The position numbers and the translations under genes are program-made. The notes under the pieces are model-generated. The model made no database searches. It worked only from the letters and a program-made list of their open reading frames with translations, and was not told the DNA's origin. A DNA stretch of 64,000 nt from Symsagittifera roscoffensis (Eukaryota > Xenacoelomorpha > Acoela > Convolutidae). The stretch is from NCBI RefSeq assembly GCF_963678635.1, contig NC_087071.1, positions 33,954,548 through 34,018,547 of the forward strand, given 5' to 3'. Below, piece by piece: positions 19,242 to 31,162 of this stretch (positions are counted from its first letter, which is position 1; each line of letters begins with the position of its first letter).

Positions 19242-21833
19242 AAATATTAATTTTTCTCCAACTCTTTTTTCTAGTAATTTCCGATCAGAATATAAATCCT
19301 TCTCCCCGCACAGGACCCCAAGACTTATTAGTAACACATTACGATTGTGAAGAAAATGAACAAAAAACACTACACAAATATGCAATAAATCAAGTATCAC
19401 AATGCGAAACAGAACCACAAGCTATAGAAACTACAAACAAATGTAAAAGCGACTCTATTCAAAAACCCGAGCAACAACAGTTATAGGATACAAATTCACA
19501 GCAACATTTTCCGAAAAGAAAGTACATTGTTCACAAGTCTCAAATGGAAATAAAAACCGACTTGACCACGAATCATTCTACCAGAGTAATATCGAACGAC
19601 TTTTACATCTCAATCCCGAAAATTGTAAAAACAAGTTACTCAGACTAAATATCACAAGAAATAAAAACACCGACAGTAAATTAGTATATTTCCAAGTTTT
19701 TGCAGATTCTGTACATCAAGCAGAACTTGAAAGATATCAAGGACATATAAAACTAGATGAAAAATACCCATACAACGGCGCACACGGAAGAGTAACTTAT
19801 GACATACACGATAAACACTGGATACCACACATTGGTATAAATAACTCATCAAACTGCAAAGCAGACACAAAAAATAAAGGATATCTAGAAATAATGTTTT
19901 TCGATTGGAAAATACAACTCGAAAAAATACAACTCACACGAGATTTATCTGACAACACAATGATCTATCAAGGAATTAGATTACCTTGTAAAAACGATCA
20001 AGCTTATTGTGACCCTACAACACTTGGTTGGTTTCCCGAAGATACATGTACAACATTTCAAGTAGCAAAAATACACGCTCGAATGATAAAATTTCACGAG
20101 AAATATTTCATACAATCAATTCTATATGAACAAGTAAATCCATCACGAAAACAAAGTCCTGATTTTAGAAACATCCACAATATAGAAAATAAATTGACAC
20201 ATTTGCAAATATATCAAGAAACAGAACTTGCATGCAAATACAGAAACCCACTTTACAAAACACAATATTCTGAAATATTAGTTGAATACGAAAAAGGTTT
20301 CGACATGACCACTGGAAAAATAAAAATTGACCCTTATGCCACAGGTCATCCTCTAAACGAAGGAACATCATATATACCAGTTAATTTTCAAAAAAGTAAT
20401 GGTCAACCTGGTGGACATCTAAAGCCACATGACACTAGAAGCACACGCTAACAAGAACTATCACTAATGAATAATTCTTATTTTGGTAATATTCACTATG
20501 ATATTCACTTAGATATGAAACTAGACTACACAATTAGTCGAATTTTTCAGGAAATGTCACTCTCTGAATTAGAAACACTTCACCAACTATGCGAATTAGA
20601 ACGGACACAAATCCTACAATCACTTGCACTAGCAGTATTAAAAATACCCTACGCAGGATATTTACTATCAGGAAATAGATCAAATTTTTTAGACTACGAA
20701 GGAAACATTTTATGGTTTTATACCTGTACCAAAAAAGTATCACCACTATATGTTTTTGAAGATAAACGATGCTTTAAAAGAATCCCTATCTTTTATAAGA
20801 ATAAAGTACATTTCGTTGACACACTTTCAAGACGAACATATTTCTGGGATACCGCAGTCCCATGTGGATCAAAAAACAGCCACAATGTAGTACAACTGAA
20901 CCCTGATTAAGATAAATATTACCTTCTTACCCCATACCCCACATTAATGCAATCACTCAAAAAATTTTCACCTGAAAGCATTAGAGCTATTGCTCGAAAC
21001 CCAAATATCGATTTACAATCAATTGGAATATATTCAAAATCCGATATCCAACATCACATTAGAACACAACAATTCCAAGAATTATTAACACCAATGGACA
21101 CTATACAAAGACAATCAATTGACCAAAACTTACGCAAACTTGCCGAAACAGCAGGATTTGCAGATATCTATACACAAGATTATAGCGGATATTTTAAAGA
21201 CATTAAAGACTATATATATCTAAACGGTGAAAAATACCGACCACAAGATGTTTCACCTATAAATATTTTTAGCTTTGTTACACTAAAAAATGAAATTCTT
21301 GATTTTCTAGGATGGCCCACTACATCTTAGAAAAATTAACTATTTTATACGCAATGTTTAACTTTATAGGATTTCTTTTTTCACTTTTAAAAGGAATCTA
21401 TAATACATGCGCTATACACACACAAGTAAATAGACAAGCAAGTGTAGCACGCATACTATTTGCAGGATTTTTTGAAATTTTTTCATCATCAATAAACAAA
21501 ATTCTTTTAGACGCACAAATAAAAGAATATAACACAAAAATAGCGACAAGACAAAACACGTACGACGAAGAACATAATAATATAGAAGTAACGCCTACAT
21601 CACCACAGTTACCACCCCTACCACATAACCATCCATTATCCCTAGTCCCACGAAATTTCCGAAATTTAGCAATAACACATAATCCAAATTTTAGACCAAA
21701 CATATCGCAAAGTCCCATACAACATATAATGACACAACATTCACAAGATGAAAATACATATGAACAAATTATCGAACAACCCCATACCACCGCTTTTCAG
21801 TCTCAAAATAATAATTTTTTTAGCCCACGATGA
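19229..21833 (+). pseudogene. Envelope-like membrane glycoprotein ORF, broken
   Basis: The first residues form a signal peptide (MYILKILIFLQLFFLVISD). A long ectodomain with scattered cysteines follows (LPCKNDQAYC, PEDTCTTF, FYTCTKK, DKRCFKR, VPCGS) and several N-x-S/T sites. Near the C-terminus LTILYAMFNFIGFLFSLLKG is a membrane segment, then a tail of about 140 residues rich in Pro, Asn and His. Breaks: a frame change near 19455-19475, TAA at 20449, TAA at 20908, and another frame change near 21305. Signal peptide, Cys-rich ectodomain, TM and position after pol make an envelope role likely. The family (errantivirus F-like, mononegavirus-type or other) was not established. No intact product can be made from this copy. 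Confidence 0.6.
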
Positions 21834-23638
21834 GCCGACAACTTGGATCCCTACACCGCTCAAATTCCCATCCAACCAACCTCAACACTCCAATTACAAT
21901 AATTCCACTTTTTGCTTTCCCACCACCCGATTTCCCAACTAGTAATATAACATCAGGCACGAATTCAGACACTAATTCAAATATTTCAGTTTTATACTCC
22001 ATTTCACAACTCAATAACCCTAATATTGAAACCCCTGATGAATTTGCAGACTCTGAACCATCTCCATCCAATAATTTTCAAACCAACTCCTCAATTTTTT
22101 CAAAACCCCCTTTTCAACCAATCCCACCAAATAACCCACTCCCATCCATTTCTACACCCTCTTATGCTTCACAAGTCACCCCAACCTACTCTTCATTTCA
22201 TTCAGACCGATCATCCAATTCTCCAGATACTCCCCAAATCTCCCAAGAACTAGATAATTTTATCACCCTACAACAACAACCCTTCCACCTTGACACCCCC
22301 ACTATAAATCAGATTTCATCCACAATAGAATCATCAAACCCACCTACCCCTACACCCTCTTCAGCTTATACCGCATCATTAGCAACATCATCCGCACCCA
22401 CCGAATCATCAAATAGCACTAATAGAGCTTATCGCACTTTCAAAAGAAAATTCCCAAACCATCCATTTCCAACAAAACCAGGAACAGCCCGTGAATATAT
22501 TAATCATCCAAATCACACTAACACGAAAGATTTTCTAGCAATCACCTTACCTTCATTTCCACAATATACTTTAAACTCCCCCCATAAGACTAACGACACA
22601 CGTAGTTTTGTAGATGAACATGTTTTAATGCCTACACTTCATTGGACATCATATTATCATTTTACTAATCCCCTTTGCCTACCTTTATCTAATACTCACA
22701 TCGATATAGAAAGAAATCAAAATATGCTATATCAACTCACCACACCAATAACACATAGACAATTTACTTATATAGGATATAAAAAGTCACTAAAAACATA
22801 CACTGCACCCCGAGCTAACGAATATACGCTAGAATATTACGATCATAACATAATCCGAGCTAACCAAGACCAATTTGTAGATGATGATCGCTTCGCTAAC
22901 CCACAAATCACAGAAAAATTCTTCATCAAAACACCATATGTATTTACACTCAATATATTTGATCGCAAATTCGACCACGTCATTTCTGAAGCACTAACCG
23001 ACATGCAAGCTTAGGAAAGTTTTAAAGAAAGATTTCAATTATTTTCACTAACCTTTAATTTCCTTGCACCACATGAACGCGATTTGCACTGCTCACACGA
23101 CATTATGTTACGCACTAAACAAACCCACACGTATACATACTATCGCTTCATACAAAATCATTTTGACCTGCACACTCCATCAAGACAACCACACCACCGT
23201 TTTCAGTTTATTAACTCTAAATACACTTCACCATTTTTTCTTAACTTCACATATTGCATAAAAGATACTAACCTTCACGGTATTCTTCGCAATTATGATC
23301 CCATAACCCAAATGTATATTTTTTGTCCCATCACGAAGACCTTCAACGCAGAAGAATCCAGACCCTTCCTTATCCCACATGAATTTATTCAACCTATAGA
23401 AATCCCGATATTAGAATTCATCCACAACACTAAATACAATCACAAATTATATAATCTCATCCAAAACACACCTTATGAGTTTGCAGTTGGCACTGAAGAA
23501 CTAAAAACCATTAAAGCACTTCAATTGCTTTGGCCACTGCTTCAAACTAAAAACATCATTCGCATACTAGCAAAATTACTAACAAATTCCGACATAATAC
23601 ACGACATCTTCCCCCACGGTTTTTTCCCCGACGACTAA
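21830..23638 (+). pseudogene. Last accessory ORF (about 600 codons), one stop
   Basis: The ATG overlaps the preceding TGA (ATGA), typical of coupled or closely packed genes. 394 codons are open to TAG 23012, then the same frame continues to 23638. Residues 1-200 are low-complexity Pro/Ser/Thr/Asn-rich; from about residue 205 on, the sequence is folded-looking with many aromatic residues (LHWTSYYHFTNPL, YTLEYYDH). No catalytic motif, zinc site, signal peptide or membrane segment is seen. A decayed relative lies at 55600-54840 (shared core SVLYS…EPSP-NNFQ), showing a family of such elements. Function unknown. Confidence 0.55.
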
Positions 23639-25241
23639 ACAAGTAAGTATAATTTATACATATTTTTCACTAATAAATTTGAAATAAATACTAACCATTC
23701 TTTACTCATGTTTCATTTAGATCTTTAGTCTTCATACCAGGATCATCTGAAGAAACAAAAAAGCAAAATAAAAAATAAACTTGTTAAAATTCTTCACTTC
23801 ACTAATATTTTCCACAAGATAAACTATAAATTTATACCAAATGTAGTAAATTGATTTATAAACTGTTTCCCCAAAAGCAGTAAATTTCATAAAAAATGAA
23901 AATTTGTAATTTAATTTTTCCCCAAAACAAGCAGTAAAATTAAAATTCTATGTAGTAAATTGATAAAATGAAAATGCAGTACTAACCTTTTGATATTTTC
24001 ATTCACTCGCACAAGAATTCTATCCAAACTCGCACAGCTCGCCCACGAAGAATTGTTTAAATAATGAATTTCAGTTTCAAGTTTTCACACTCAACAACTC
24101 TAACACACGATAACAAGTTTCAAACTTTCCTTTAACCCGGTTGGAAAGGAACTATATACTAAACAAAACTAACCAATGCAGCTTACTAAACACCACAAAT
24201 CATAGAATAACAGCATGACTAAGAAAAGAAAACCAACGGTACCCAAACCGGATTAACCCAGTTTAAAACTGGATAATTTATTCTTTTGAAGACTATTATA
24301 AAGTCTAAGAAAGAAATAATAAAACACAAAAAAGTCAAAAGACAAACCCATACTAAAAACAATTTGATTTTTGAAAAAGGACAGAACCAACGAAACAAAA
24401 GAAAAACCACCATAAACCCAACATAAAATGTTATCACATAACAGGACCTCTCACAGAAACCGCACGAAATCATACTCCCACTCCTGGCCTAACCCACCAG
24501 AGAGGACGTCCTGAGCATGCTCTATAGCCGGCCTAACCCACCGCGCTACATCCACGCTTTGTGGCCACACTTCTATTTTTAATAAGAGGTACTCAAGGGT
24601 GAGTAACTCTTCAAAATAACCGAACTAAAACAAAATGCTTTTGTGAAAACAACTAACCAAAATCATAATTAAAAACTGAACTAATAAAAATTTTATAAGA
24701 TGTAAACTATACTTTGCAGTATATAGATCAGCACACAACAACAAAGACGAACATCCAAAGACAAAATGACCCCACTACACTTAAAAAAGAATGGCCAACC
24801 ACAAACCGATATGCCGTCCACAATCACAAACTCAAAGGATTTAGAGTACGACTTGACTTCGCAGAAAAGGAAATCATTGAACTAGACCAATGACCACCTC
24901 GATGTTCAAGTATACGTACAGGTCCGAGTTACAAGGCATCCCCTCCACGCACAATCTCCACGCCATTCCCAGACGAGGTCGAACACAAAAGAAGTTCTCT
25001 ACATAAAACAGAAAAACCCGTCATAGCAAACCATTCCGAAATCAGATTGATTTCATTGGGAAACACCATCGTTTGTCACAAGAAGACACAACGATTGATG
25101 CCCCTCACTCCAGCGTCCTGGAACTTCTCTAACAAAGAGAAACCGGACAAAAGTACGATGTTCGCCAAATACCAACGTCCATCATCCATCCTTTGAATTG
25201 CAGAAAGATAATTCTAAAAAACTCTGTAAAACCCGGATGGG
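23639..25241 (+). other. 3' noncoding region of the element
   Basis: 1.6 kb without ORF on the plus strand. 23820-23990 has imperfect direct repeats around GTAGTAAATTGAT and TTTCCCCAAAA. 24487-24545 has two copies of GGCCTAACCCACC about 46 bases apart. The last bases before the LTR (AAACCCGGATGGG) are only partly purine, so a classical polypurine tract is not obvious. Confidence 0.6.
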
Positions 25242-25651
25242 TGGAACCTGATCTAAACTATATTTTATGATTGGATAAATTAGAGATTTTACCAGTGTAA
25301 AGTATTTAATATTAACCAATCATGATCCATCTAACTAACAACCCACTTATTTGTAAGTGCTGAAATTACTTGTAATTTCAGCACCAGAGAGATTTGAATT
25401 TAACTTAGAAATTAGTTGCCTCTCCAAGAGAACTTCAGCAGCCGCAATAAACCAGTATACCCTAGATCTATTGAGCCTAGCAGAGACTAGTTAAACACCC
25501 TGAGACTAGAAAGTATAAGAGTAAGATTATGATCGGTATTAGACTAAGAAGTTGCACGAATCTATCCGGCCGAAAATAAGATAGCGTGACGAGCAGACGA
25601 TGTACCCTATCCGAAACTACTCTATGAGTTAACCACATCGGGCCTAACTCA
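25242..25651 (+). repeat. 3' LTR, 410 bp
   Basis: Same length and ends as the 5' LTR, about seven substitutions. Followed directly by the CAAT target duplication and the second half of the family A repeat. Confidence 0.95.
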
Positions 25652-26170
25652 CAATTATAACCCATTAAAAAGGGATTATAATCCTAATAATTTTTTAACA
25701 ATATAGTCCATTATAATCGATTATAATCCATTAAAAATGGATTCTAATCCTAATATTTTTTTGTCAATAAAATCTATTATAATCGGTTAGTATCCATTAA
25801 AAAAGGATTATAATCCTAAAATTTTTAAGCCAATAAAATCCATTATTTTCGATTATAATGGATTTTTCATCAAATGTTTCATTTCACAAAAAATGTATAT
25901 TTTTTGTCTCAACTTTTTGAATTCATCCGTTTCTTCCTAGGTTAGCCCAGTTTTCCCCCCATATATCTTAGCAAAATAATCTATTTCAGTGACAAAAAGA
26001 ATGGATTATAAACGATTATAATAGAATATGATGGATTTTAGTTCAAAAACACGATGACTATGGCAATATAATCAGTTTCGTGGTCTGAATTTTACATCCG
26101 TAATGGATTATAATCGATTATTTGGTCTCGGGAATCCATTATAATCGATTAGAATCCATGGGCGCTCGGT
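25652..26170 (+). repeat. Family A AT-rich repeat, right half
   Basis: Dense GATTATAATCCATT-type sequence ending ATCCATGGGCGCTCGGT, the inverse of the start at 6490. Joined across the retroelement the repeat would be about 650 bp. No coding capacity. Confidence 0.8.
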
Positions 26171-26224
26171 ACAGGAAAAGGGTACGGGTGATCATCTGCG
26201 AAAATTGTCTACAAATGGATGTAA

Positions 26225-26373
26225 TTATTGTTTAATTCGTTTTACTGGTCTGTTAACTTTCTGATATGTCGGTTTTCTGAAGAATGCACCTAGATTTTTT
26301 TCTTGCTCCAGTTTTTCGAGATCCATTTCCTTTTCGAAATTTGGTATCATAATTAGTTTGGCTCTATTTCGAA
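26225..26373 (-). CDS. Possible C-terminal exon (tentative)
   Basis: After an acceptor-like TTTTTTTAAATTCCAG on the minus strand, 48 codons stay open to a TAA. The stretch is rich in Lys, Glu and Arg (EKEMDLEKLEQEKN, a short coiled-coil look). The splice phase does not match the MYND-like exon just upstream (26438 donor), so it may belong to another exon combination or be chance. Confidence 0.2.
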
Positions 26374-26437
26374 CTGGAATTTAAAAAAACTCCAAGAAAC
26401 TACCTGGGTTCAATAATTAATTTGATCGAAAGATTAC

Positions 26438-26566
26438 CTGCGAACAGTAGAAGACATTCTTGCAACCCGTGCATGCTCTGGAATTACTCTGCTTACAAAC
26501 TTTGCAAATATTTTGTAACGATACAGGAGTTGTTTGCGTCAACTCCTTTTTCTGTTGTTGTTCCAT
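26438..26566 (-). CDS. MYND-type zinc-finger exon, partial gene
   Basis: On the minus strand, from ATG 26566 (an upstream alternative start lies at 26614), the reading gives MEQQQKKELTQ and then CKVCKQSNSRACTGCKNVFYCSQ. It stops at a good donor, CAG|GTAATC. C-x2-C-x7-C-x2-C-x4-YCS is the first half of a MYND finger, which binds proline-rich peptides in chromatin and signalling proteins. The second half (a further Cys/His set after the YCS) is not found in the next few hundred bases. The remaining exons may lie beyond the inserted 19-kb element, or the gene is broken. Confidence 0.45.
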
Positions 26567-26614
26567 GCTTAAAACTTTAGAAGAAACTTCATTACGTTTT
26601 AAGTAAAAGCACAA

Positions 26615-27517
26615 TGATTTCAGCCGTTATATTGAGTAGTTGAATATTGTATGAGCACTTTGCATTCAATCTGATAAACCATGTGCTGAAAGTGGAATTG
26701 AGCAAAAGTGAACAAAAACAGCGTCACAACAGTGTGGCGTGGCAGACTATGAAGAAAGTTGCTAGATAATTGAGACGACAGTATATTGAGCCGAAAAATG
26801 ACAGACAAAATACGTCATAATTATACAATAAACTGTTGTCGTCCTTCTTGGATTTTTTGAAGAAAAAAAAATTGACAATTTCACTCTTGATTTTAAAAAG
26901 AAAAACAATTAAATCCATTTTATGGGGTGCCGCACATCAGGCCAAGGTGGCATTTACGTGAAATTTGGGAGCTCAAGTCTAATTTCTTCTGGTAAAGCCA
27001 CAAATGCGATAAATTTGTCAATTGTTTTCAAAGTTTTTCCAGTTAGAAAACCTTTCTTTTAACCCATTTTTGAATTTTCCATTAATTTTGAGCCTCGGTT
27101 TTAAGAAAAATAAAAATCATAAACTTTTTGAACGGGCTTTTTGTTTGTATAAGTTATGCATTTCACTATACGGCTAATGTATCAAACGGATGGTATTGCT
27201 AAGCGGTGTGTTGTCATGAATAACGCTTATAATGAAATAACTTGCCTAAATTAACAAATCAGAGTTTAAAAACTGGCGTTTTAACATGCTTTTAGAGTTC
27301 AAATTTTAGCCTGAGCTTGCATCGACTTAAAATCCCGTCGACCTGTTGTCCCAGACCATCGTTTTTCAAGTAAATTTTTATTGAAAAAATGCGAGCAAAT
27401 GCTGGTTAGCATCAGAAATACATTGGTAATTGCTTTTTACGTGTTTGAATTGCAGCCGTTACTATTTGTCAGAAGTGCCTTTAAAGAAATGTGTGCAGCG
27501 TTGTCCAAGCGCTAGAT
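26615..27517. other. No gene seen
   Basis: AT-rich, stop-rich. Short ORFs on the minus strand (26620-26918) are not convincing. No repeat end recognised. Confidence 0.5.
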
Positions 27518-28055
27518 AAACAAGACTGCTCGTATCACGGCGAAGCCCTGAATGTTCCGACTGCCTTTTAAGGTTTATGGAGCAGCAGTAAAAACATTAA
27601 AAAATTCAATGAAATAAAATAAAAACGATTTTTTTTTTGAAATTTTAAAGAAAATCATCCCCCCACACGCCATATAAAACACAAAAAGATAGATTTCGTT
27701 CCTTGTAACAAATCAATCATGGCAAATAAGCTTCGTTCAACCAATTTGGAACGATTTATAAGACGGATTAAATCTCCGCTTACGCGTTAATAGCGCGAAT
27801 TATATCGCGCGTTAATTGTCCCAAATTGGTCAAAATGGCCAAAATGGAAATCTTTAAACCTTCATAATTTTACAAAAAATGATCACCGGTGAAATATCTT
27901 TTCAAAATTAAGCTCAGGACAATAATACCTTTTGAATGATATAAAAAAAATTCCGTCAAAATGGCTAGTTAAAAAGTCCAAAATTTGTCTGAAGAAAAAA
28001 AAACCCACCCCGGGCACAAATATTCCGTTACTTTCGTATCGAAAGTCGGAACAAT
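27518..28055 (+). repeat. Family C dispersed repeat, copy C1
   Basis: Starts CAAGACTGCTCGTATCACGG and ends CTTTCGTATCGAAAG plus about 15 bases. The inverse copy at 48561-49074 matches along its whole length, including CCCTGAATGTTCCG and the block GCCAAAATGG. A 45-base piece recurs at 29778-29822. No inverted ends or ORF. Confidence 0.75.
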
Positions 28056-28170
28056 AAGAGGACAGGACATCAAGACGGCATGAAATTGAGACAATAGAGC
28101 AATAAGACATTGAAAACCATCGCTTTGTTTTTGAGTGGTTTATTCTGCTAAGAAAAACAATAAATGAACT

Positions 28171-29074
28171 CCTGGATTGACCAAAACTTCTTATCATACA
28201 ATTTCCACGTATGAAAAACTTTTACCGTACAATTCCATACAATGCCATACGTACCGAAAATTGTACGAAATCTCTATGACAAGAATTTTTCCATATATGA
28301 AAATTGTATGATAAATATTTTTCCATAATCCAAAAATTTGATTTATTTTTCTTAATTTGATTTTTTTTTTAAAGTTTTGGGTTGTGTCCATAATCGAACG
28401 CAACTGAAAAAGACCTTGGTTTACTCAAAGCACCAAACTTTGGACGGTCTTGCATTTACAATGCATACAACACGACCTGAATTGTCTTCAAGCTGTCTTT
28501 CATAAATTATAAAAGGAAAGATGACAATTTTCAAAGTTTGAGTTTTTAATCATTCTTGGATTGATATAGCCAGACATAAACAAGCCATTCAAAATAAGTA
28601 GGTGTTTCGAGCATTTCTGAAAGAAGTAATTCAGACAAACGGAAAAAATCAAACTTTTGTGCATCCAGGACTACGCTATGCACACAAAAAATTAGGTTTT
28701 GCATGCAAAGAAAAATCATTCGAGAAAATGTTTGTGAGAGTACAAAATTCGATTTGCGGTTGAAAAAAGTTAGAAAAAAAGTTTTCGGGGCAACTTGAAA
28801 ATACTTTCAAAAATTTTGTGTCGCCATCAAAAAAAGCTAGTCATACAATTTCAATATCTGAAAATTGTATGATAAGCGTGGTTTTCAGAAAACAAAAACT
28901 TCGGTTTTTTCCTCACCAGACTGGTTTCACAAACAAGCAGCCGCAGAAATTAGTTCATATATTTTTTCAAACATTTTTTGATATTGTTTGAAAAATGCAT
29001 GACAAGTAGTTTTCGATACACTTGATGTATGGAACTGTATGATAAGCATTTTCGATGTATGTTGGTCAGCCCCT
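28171..29074 (+). repeat. Family M MITE-like element, copy M2
   Basis: Same order of blocks as M1: GATTGACCAAAACTTCTTATC at the left end, the CCAGGACTACGCTATGCACAC block near 28667, and GTATGTTGGTCAGCCCC at the right. Ends are degraded compared with M1. Confidence 0.8.
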
Positions 29075-30756
29075 GCTGTGAGTATCTTCGACATAGAGTA
29101 CAATCAGAAACAGTCTTAGCAGCTTCCGTCTTTTTGATGGAGCAGTAAGTAACATCCGCGTAAGAAGTCAGATCAAAACAATAACAAATCATTTTTTATA
29201 TCACAGGAGACTTTAAGCAATTAAGAATTTAGGCCAATAAAAAACCACCATGATGATCCCGGACACTTCTAAGAAATTTGCTGATGATTCTGATGTTTAC
29301 AACGTGATGTCAAAAAATAACGGAAGCTTTGAACTGATAAACATAATTTTCCAAACCAGCTTTCAATGATATCATTTTTCAGCCAAAAAAAGTGATTATT
29401 GTCAAATATTTCTGGGTACTGACTATACTCTGCTGATGCGGATGTCTACTTAATGGTTTACACTATAAAATTTATATACCTTAGCTTGTTTTATTGTATT
29501 TTTTACATATTTGAATTTTTTCTTGATAAAAATTTTCAAAAAGGTCAGCTAGGACTGAACAGAAAAGTTTCAGCTTGGAAAACCTGACAACTTAGGTATT
29601 TATCCTTGCAAGATAAGAAACAAAAAATTTCACTTAAATTTTGCAAAATTATTACTTTTTGAAGTCTTTTAAATTTTAATTGGCCATAATAATGCAAATC
29701 ATAGCTAATCCTTCAGCGGAAACCATAAATTTTGTATTCGATGCACACTTTCAGACAAAGGTATAGTAAATATGAACAAGACTGCTCGCTAAGCCCTGAA
29801 TGTTCCGACTGCCCATTAAATGGTCTCGTGAACGATTCGCGTTACACTTTCAACATCAAAATGTGAAGCTTTTTCAGAGACAGGATATTCAGGTAAGTAA
29901 ACTGGTGACTGAGAGCCTTCGGAGAACACGGAGATCAGTTTCAGTGCCTCACAGTGCATATAACGTGAAGGACTATAAAAGGCTCTATTTTTCAAAATTT
30001 TGAGTAACAAATGCTGAAAAAAAAATAAACGTTTTGTCTACCAAATGCGATATACCTTCTACTGTCATATCATTAAAAATTGTGAAAACTCTGTGCTGCA
30101 TATGATATTAAATCTCACATTGTGGTCTTTCTTCTAGACGGGTTTTGAGATTTGTTTACTCGCTAATGAGAAAATTACGTTCAAGTAGTTTTCTTTGAAA
30201 TAAACTTGTCAGTGTAAAATGTCTGAAATAAAACACCTTTTTGACCAAAAATTTTGTGTTTGAGATCTTTCCGCTTTTGAGACTAAGACCTACAACCTGG
30301 CCTAGTTTTTACTTTTGAAGACTTTTTCGATATCTCCCAATTTACGAAAAAGAATTCCTCAAATGATTTTTTGTAATTTTTTTTCCACTGCTGAGTTTTT
30401 ATAATTCGGATATAAGCCTTATACAAGAAGTAAACACACAAAACCAAAAAAAAATATTTGAATTGTTGACATTTGCTCTTGAATTAAGAGTAAAAAATTC
30501 AGCGTATTTAAAATTTTTGCGTGGGATATTCTTTAGATCTGATAAATATTTCTGGATTCAAATTGGAGTAGAATGAACATCAACATAAGATGACACATGC
30601 TCAATGGTGAAAAATTTCAAGTGAAGTTTTATCCAACATAATTTTTGTAAATTCAGGAAAACCTTAGGGCTATTCAAACGTAAATTTTTTGGCAAGATAG
30701 AATGACCTGCTCTCAATTAAGCTAAAATGAAAAATCAAATGCAACTTGCTCTCTCG
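29075..30756. other. No confident gene; one C-family fragment
   Basis: 29778-29822 is a family C fragment. After it a short open stretch ends in CAGGATATTCAG|GTAAGT, which could be an exon with a good donor, but no partner exon or protein family is recognised. Confidence 0.4.
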
Positions 30757-30950
30757 AAATTTAACATTTCAAAAGGGCGAACTGTAAAACAGAATGCTGG
30801 ACCTTTGATATCTTTTTGCGCAGAAAGTTATTTTAATTCCAGCTTATGGATTCCAAAGAATGTTTTCTATGTTCACTCAGATCAATTGTGTTGCAAAAAA
30901 ATATTACAATTATACCACTTTTGGGCTATACTTAAAAAAGAGAGTAGATG
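30757..30950 (+). repeat. Degenerate arm of foldback family F
   Basis: Matches 31627-31815 in order and strand (AAAACAGAATGC…TTATGGATTCCAAA…CACTCAGATCAA). No second arm next to it. Confidence 0.6.
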
Positions 30951-31162
30951 AAATAGTAGTTTATCTAAATTCTGTCAGTTATTTGTCATTGCTACTTGTT
31001 AGTTGTCCTTGTATTCGAATCACAATCGATGTACACCTGCTGTGAAGCTGAAAAGCAAAAAAGTATTAAGCGAAAGCCTAACAATCGACAACAAAAGGTC
31101 TAATAGTATTAAATTACTGGCTACACCTCTTGGATTTCTCATACGTATTTACGTATTTTAGA

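Larger units (their letters stand above)
6622..25651 (+). mobile_element. Complete 19-kb Ty3/gypsy-type LTR retrotransposon with envelope-like and accessory ORFs
   Basis: Two 410-bp LTRs (6622-7031, 25242-25651) differ at about seven positions with no indel. They are flanked by the 4-bp target duplication CAAT (6618-6621 and 25652-25655). Order inside: primer-binding site, 1.37-kb leader with a 77-codon ORF, 155-codon ORF, gag, protease, RT, RNase H, integrase, Pol tail, two-TM ORF, Pro/Ser-rich ORF, envelope-like ORF, last ORF, 1.6-kb 3' noncoding. Protease before RT before RNase H before integrase is the Ty3/gypsy and retrovirus order. At 19 kb it is far larger than the usual 5-8 kb gypsy element. 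Stops and frameshifts show that this copy is not autonomous. Confidence 0.95.

Noticed and set aside
24219-24473. Hydrophobic minus-strand ORF of 84 codons in the 3' noncoding region
   Set aside because: AT-rich antisense stretch without start context or relatives; kept only as noncoding.
24476-24560. tRNA gene on the minus strand
   Set aside because: An A-box-like stretch is present but no B box, acceptor pairing or anticodon stem could be built.
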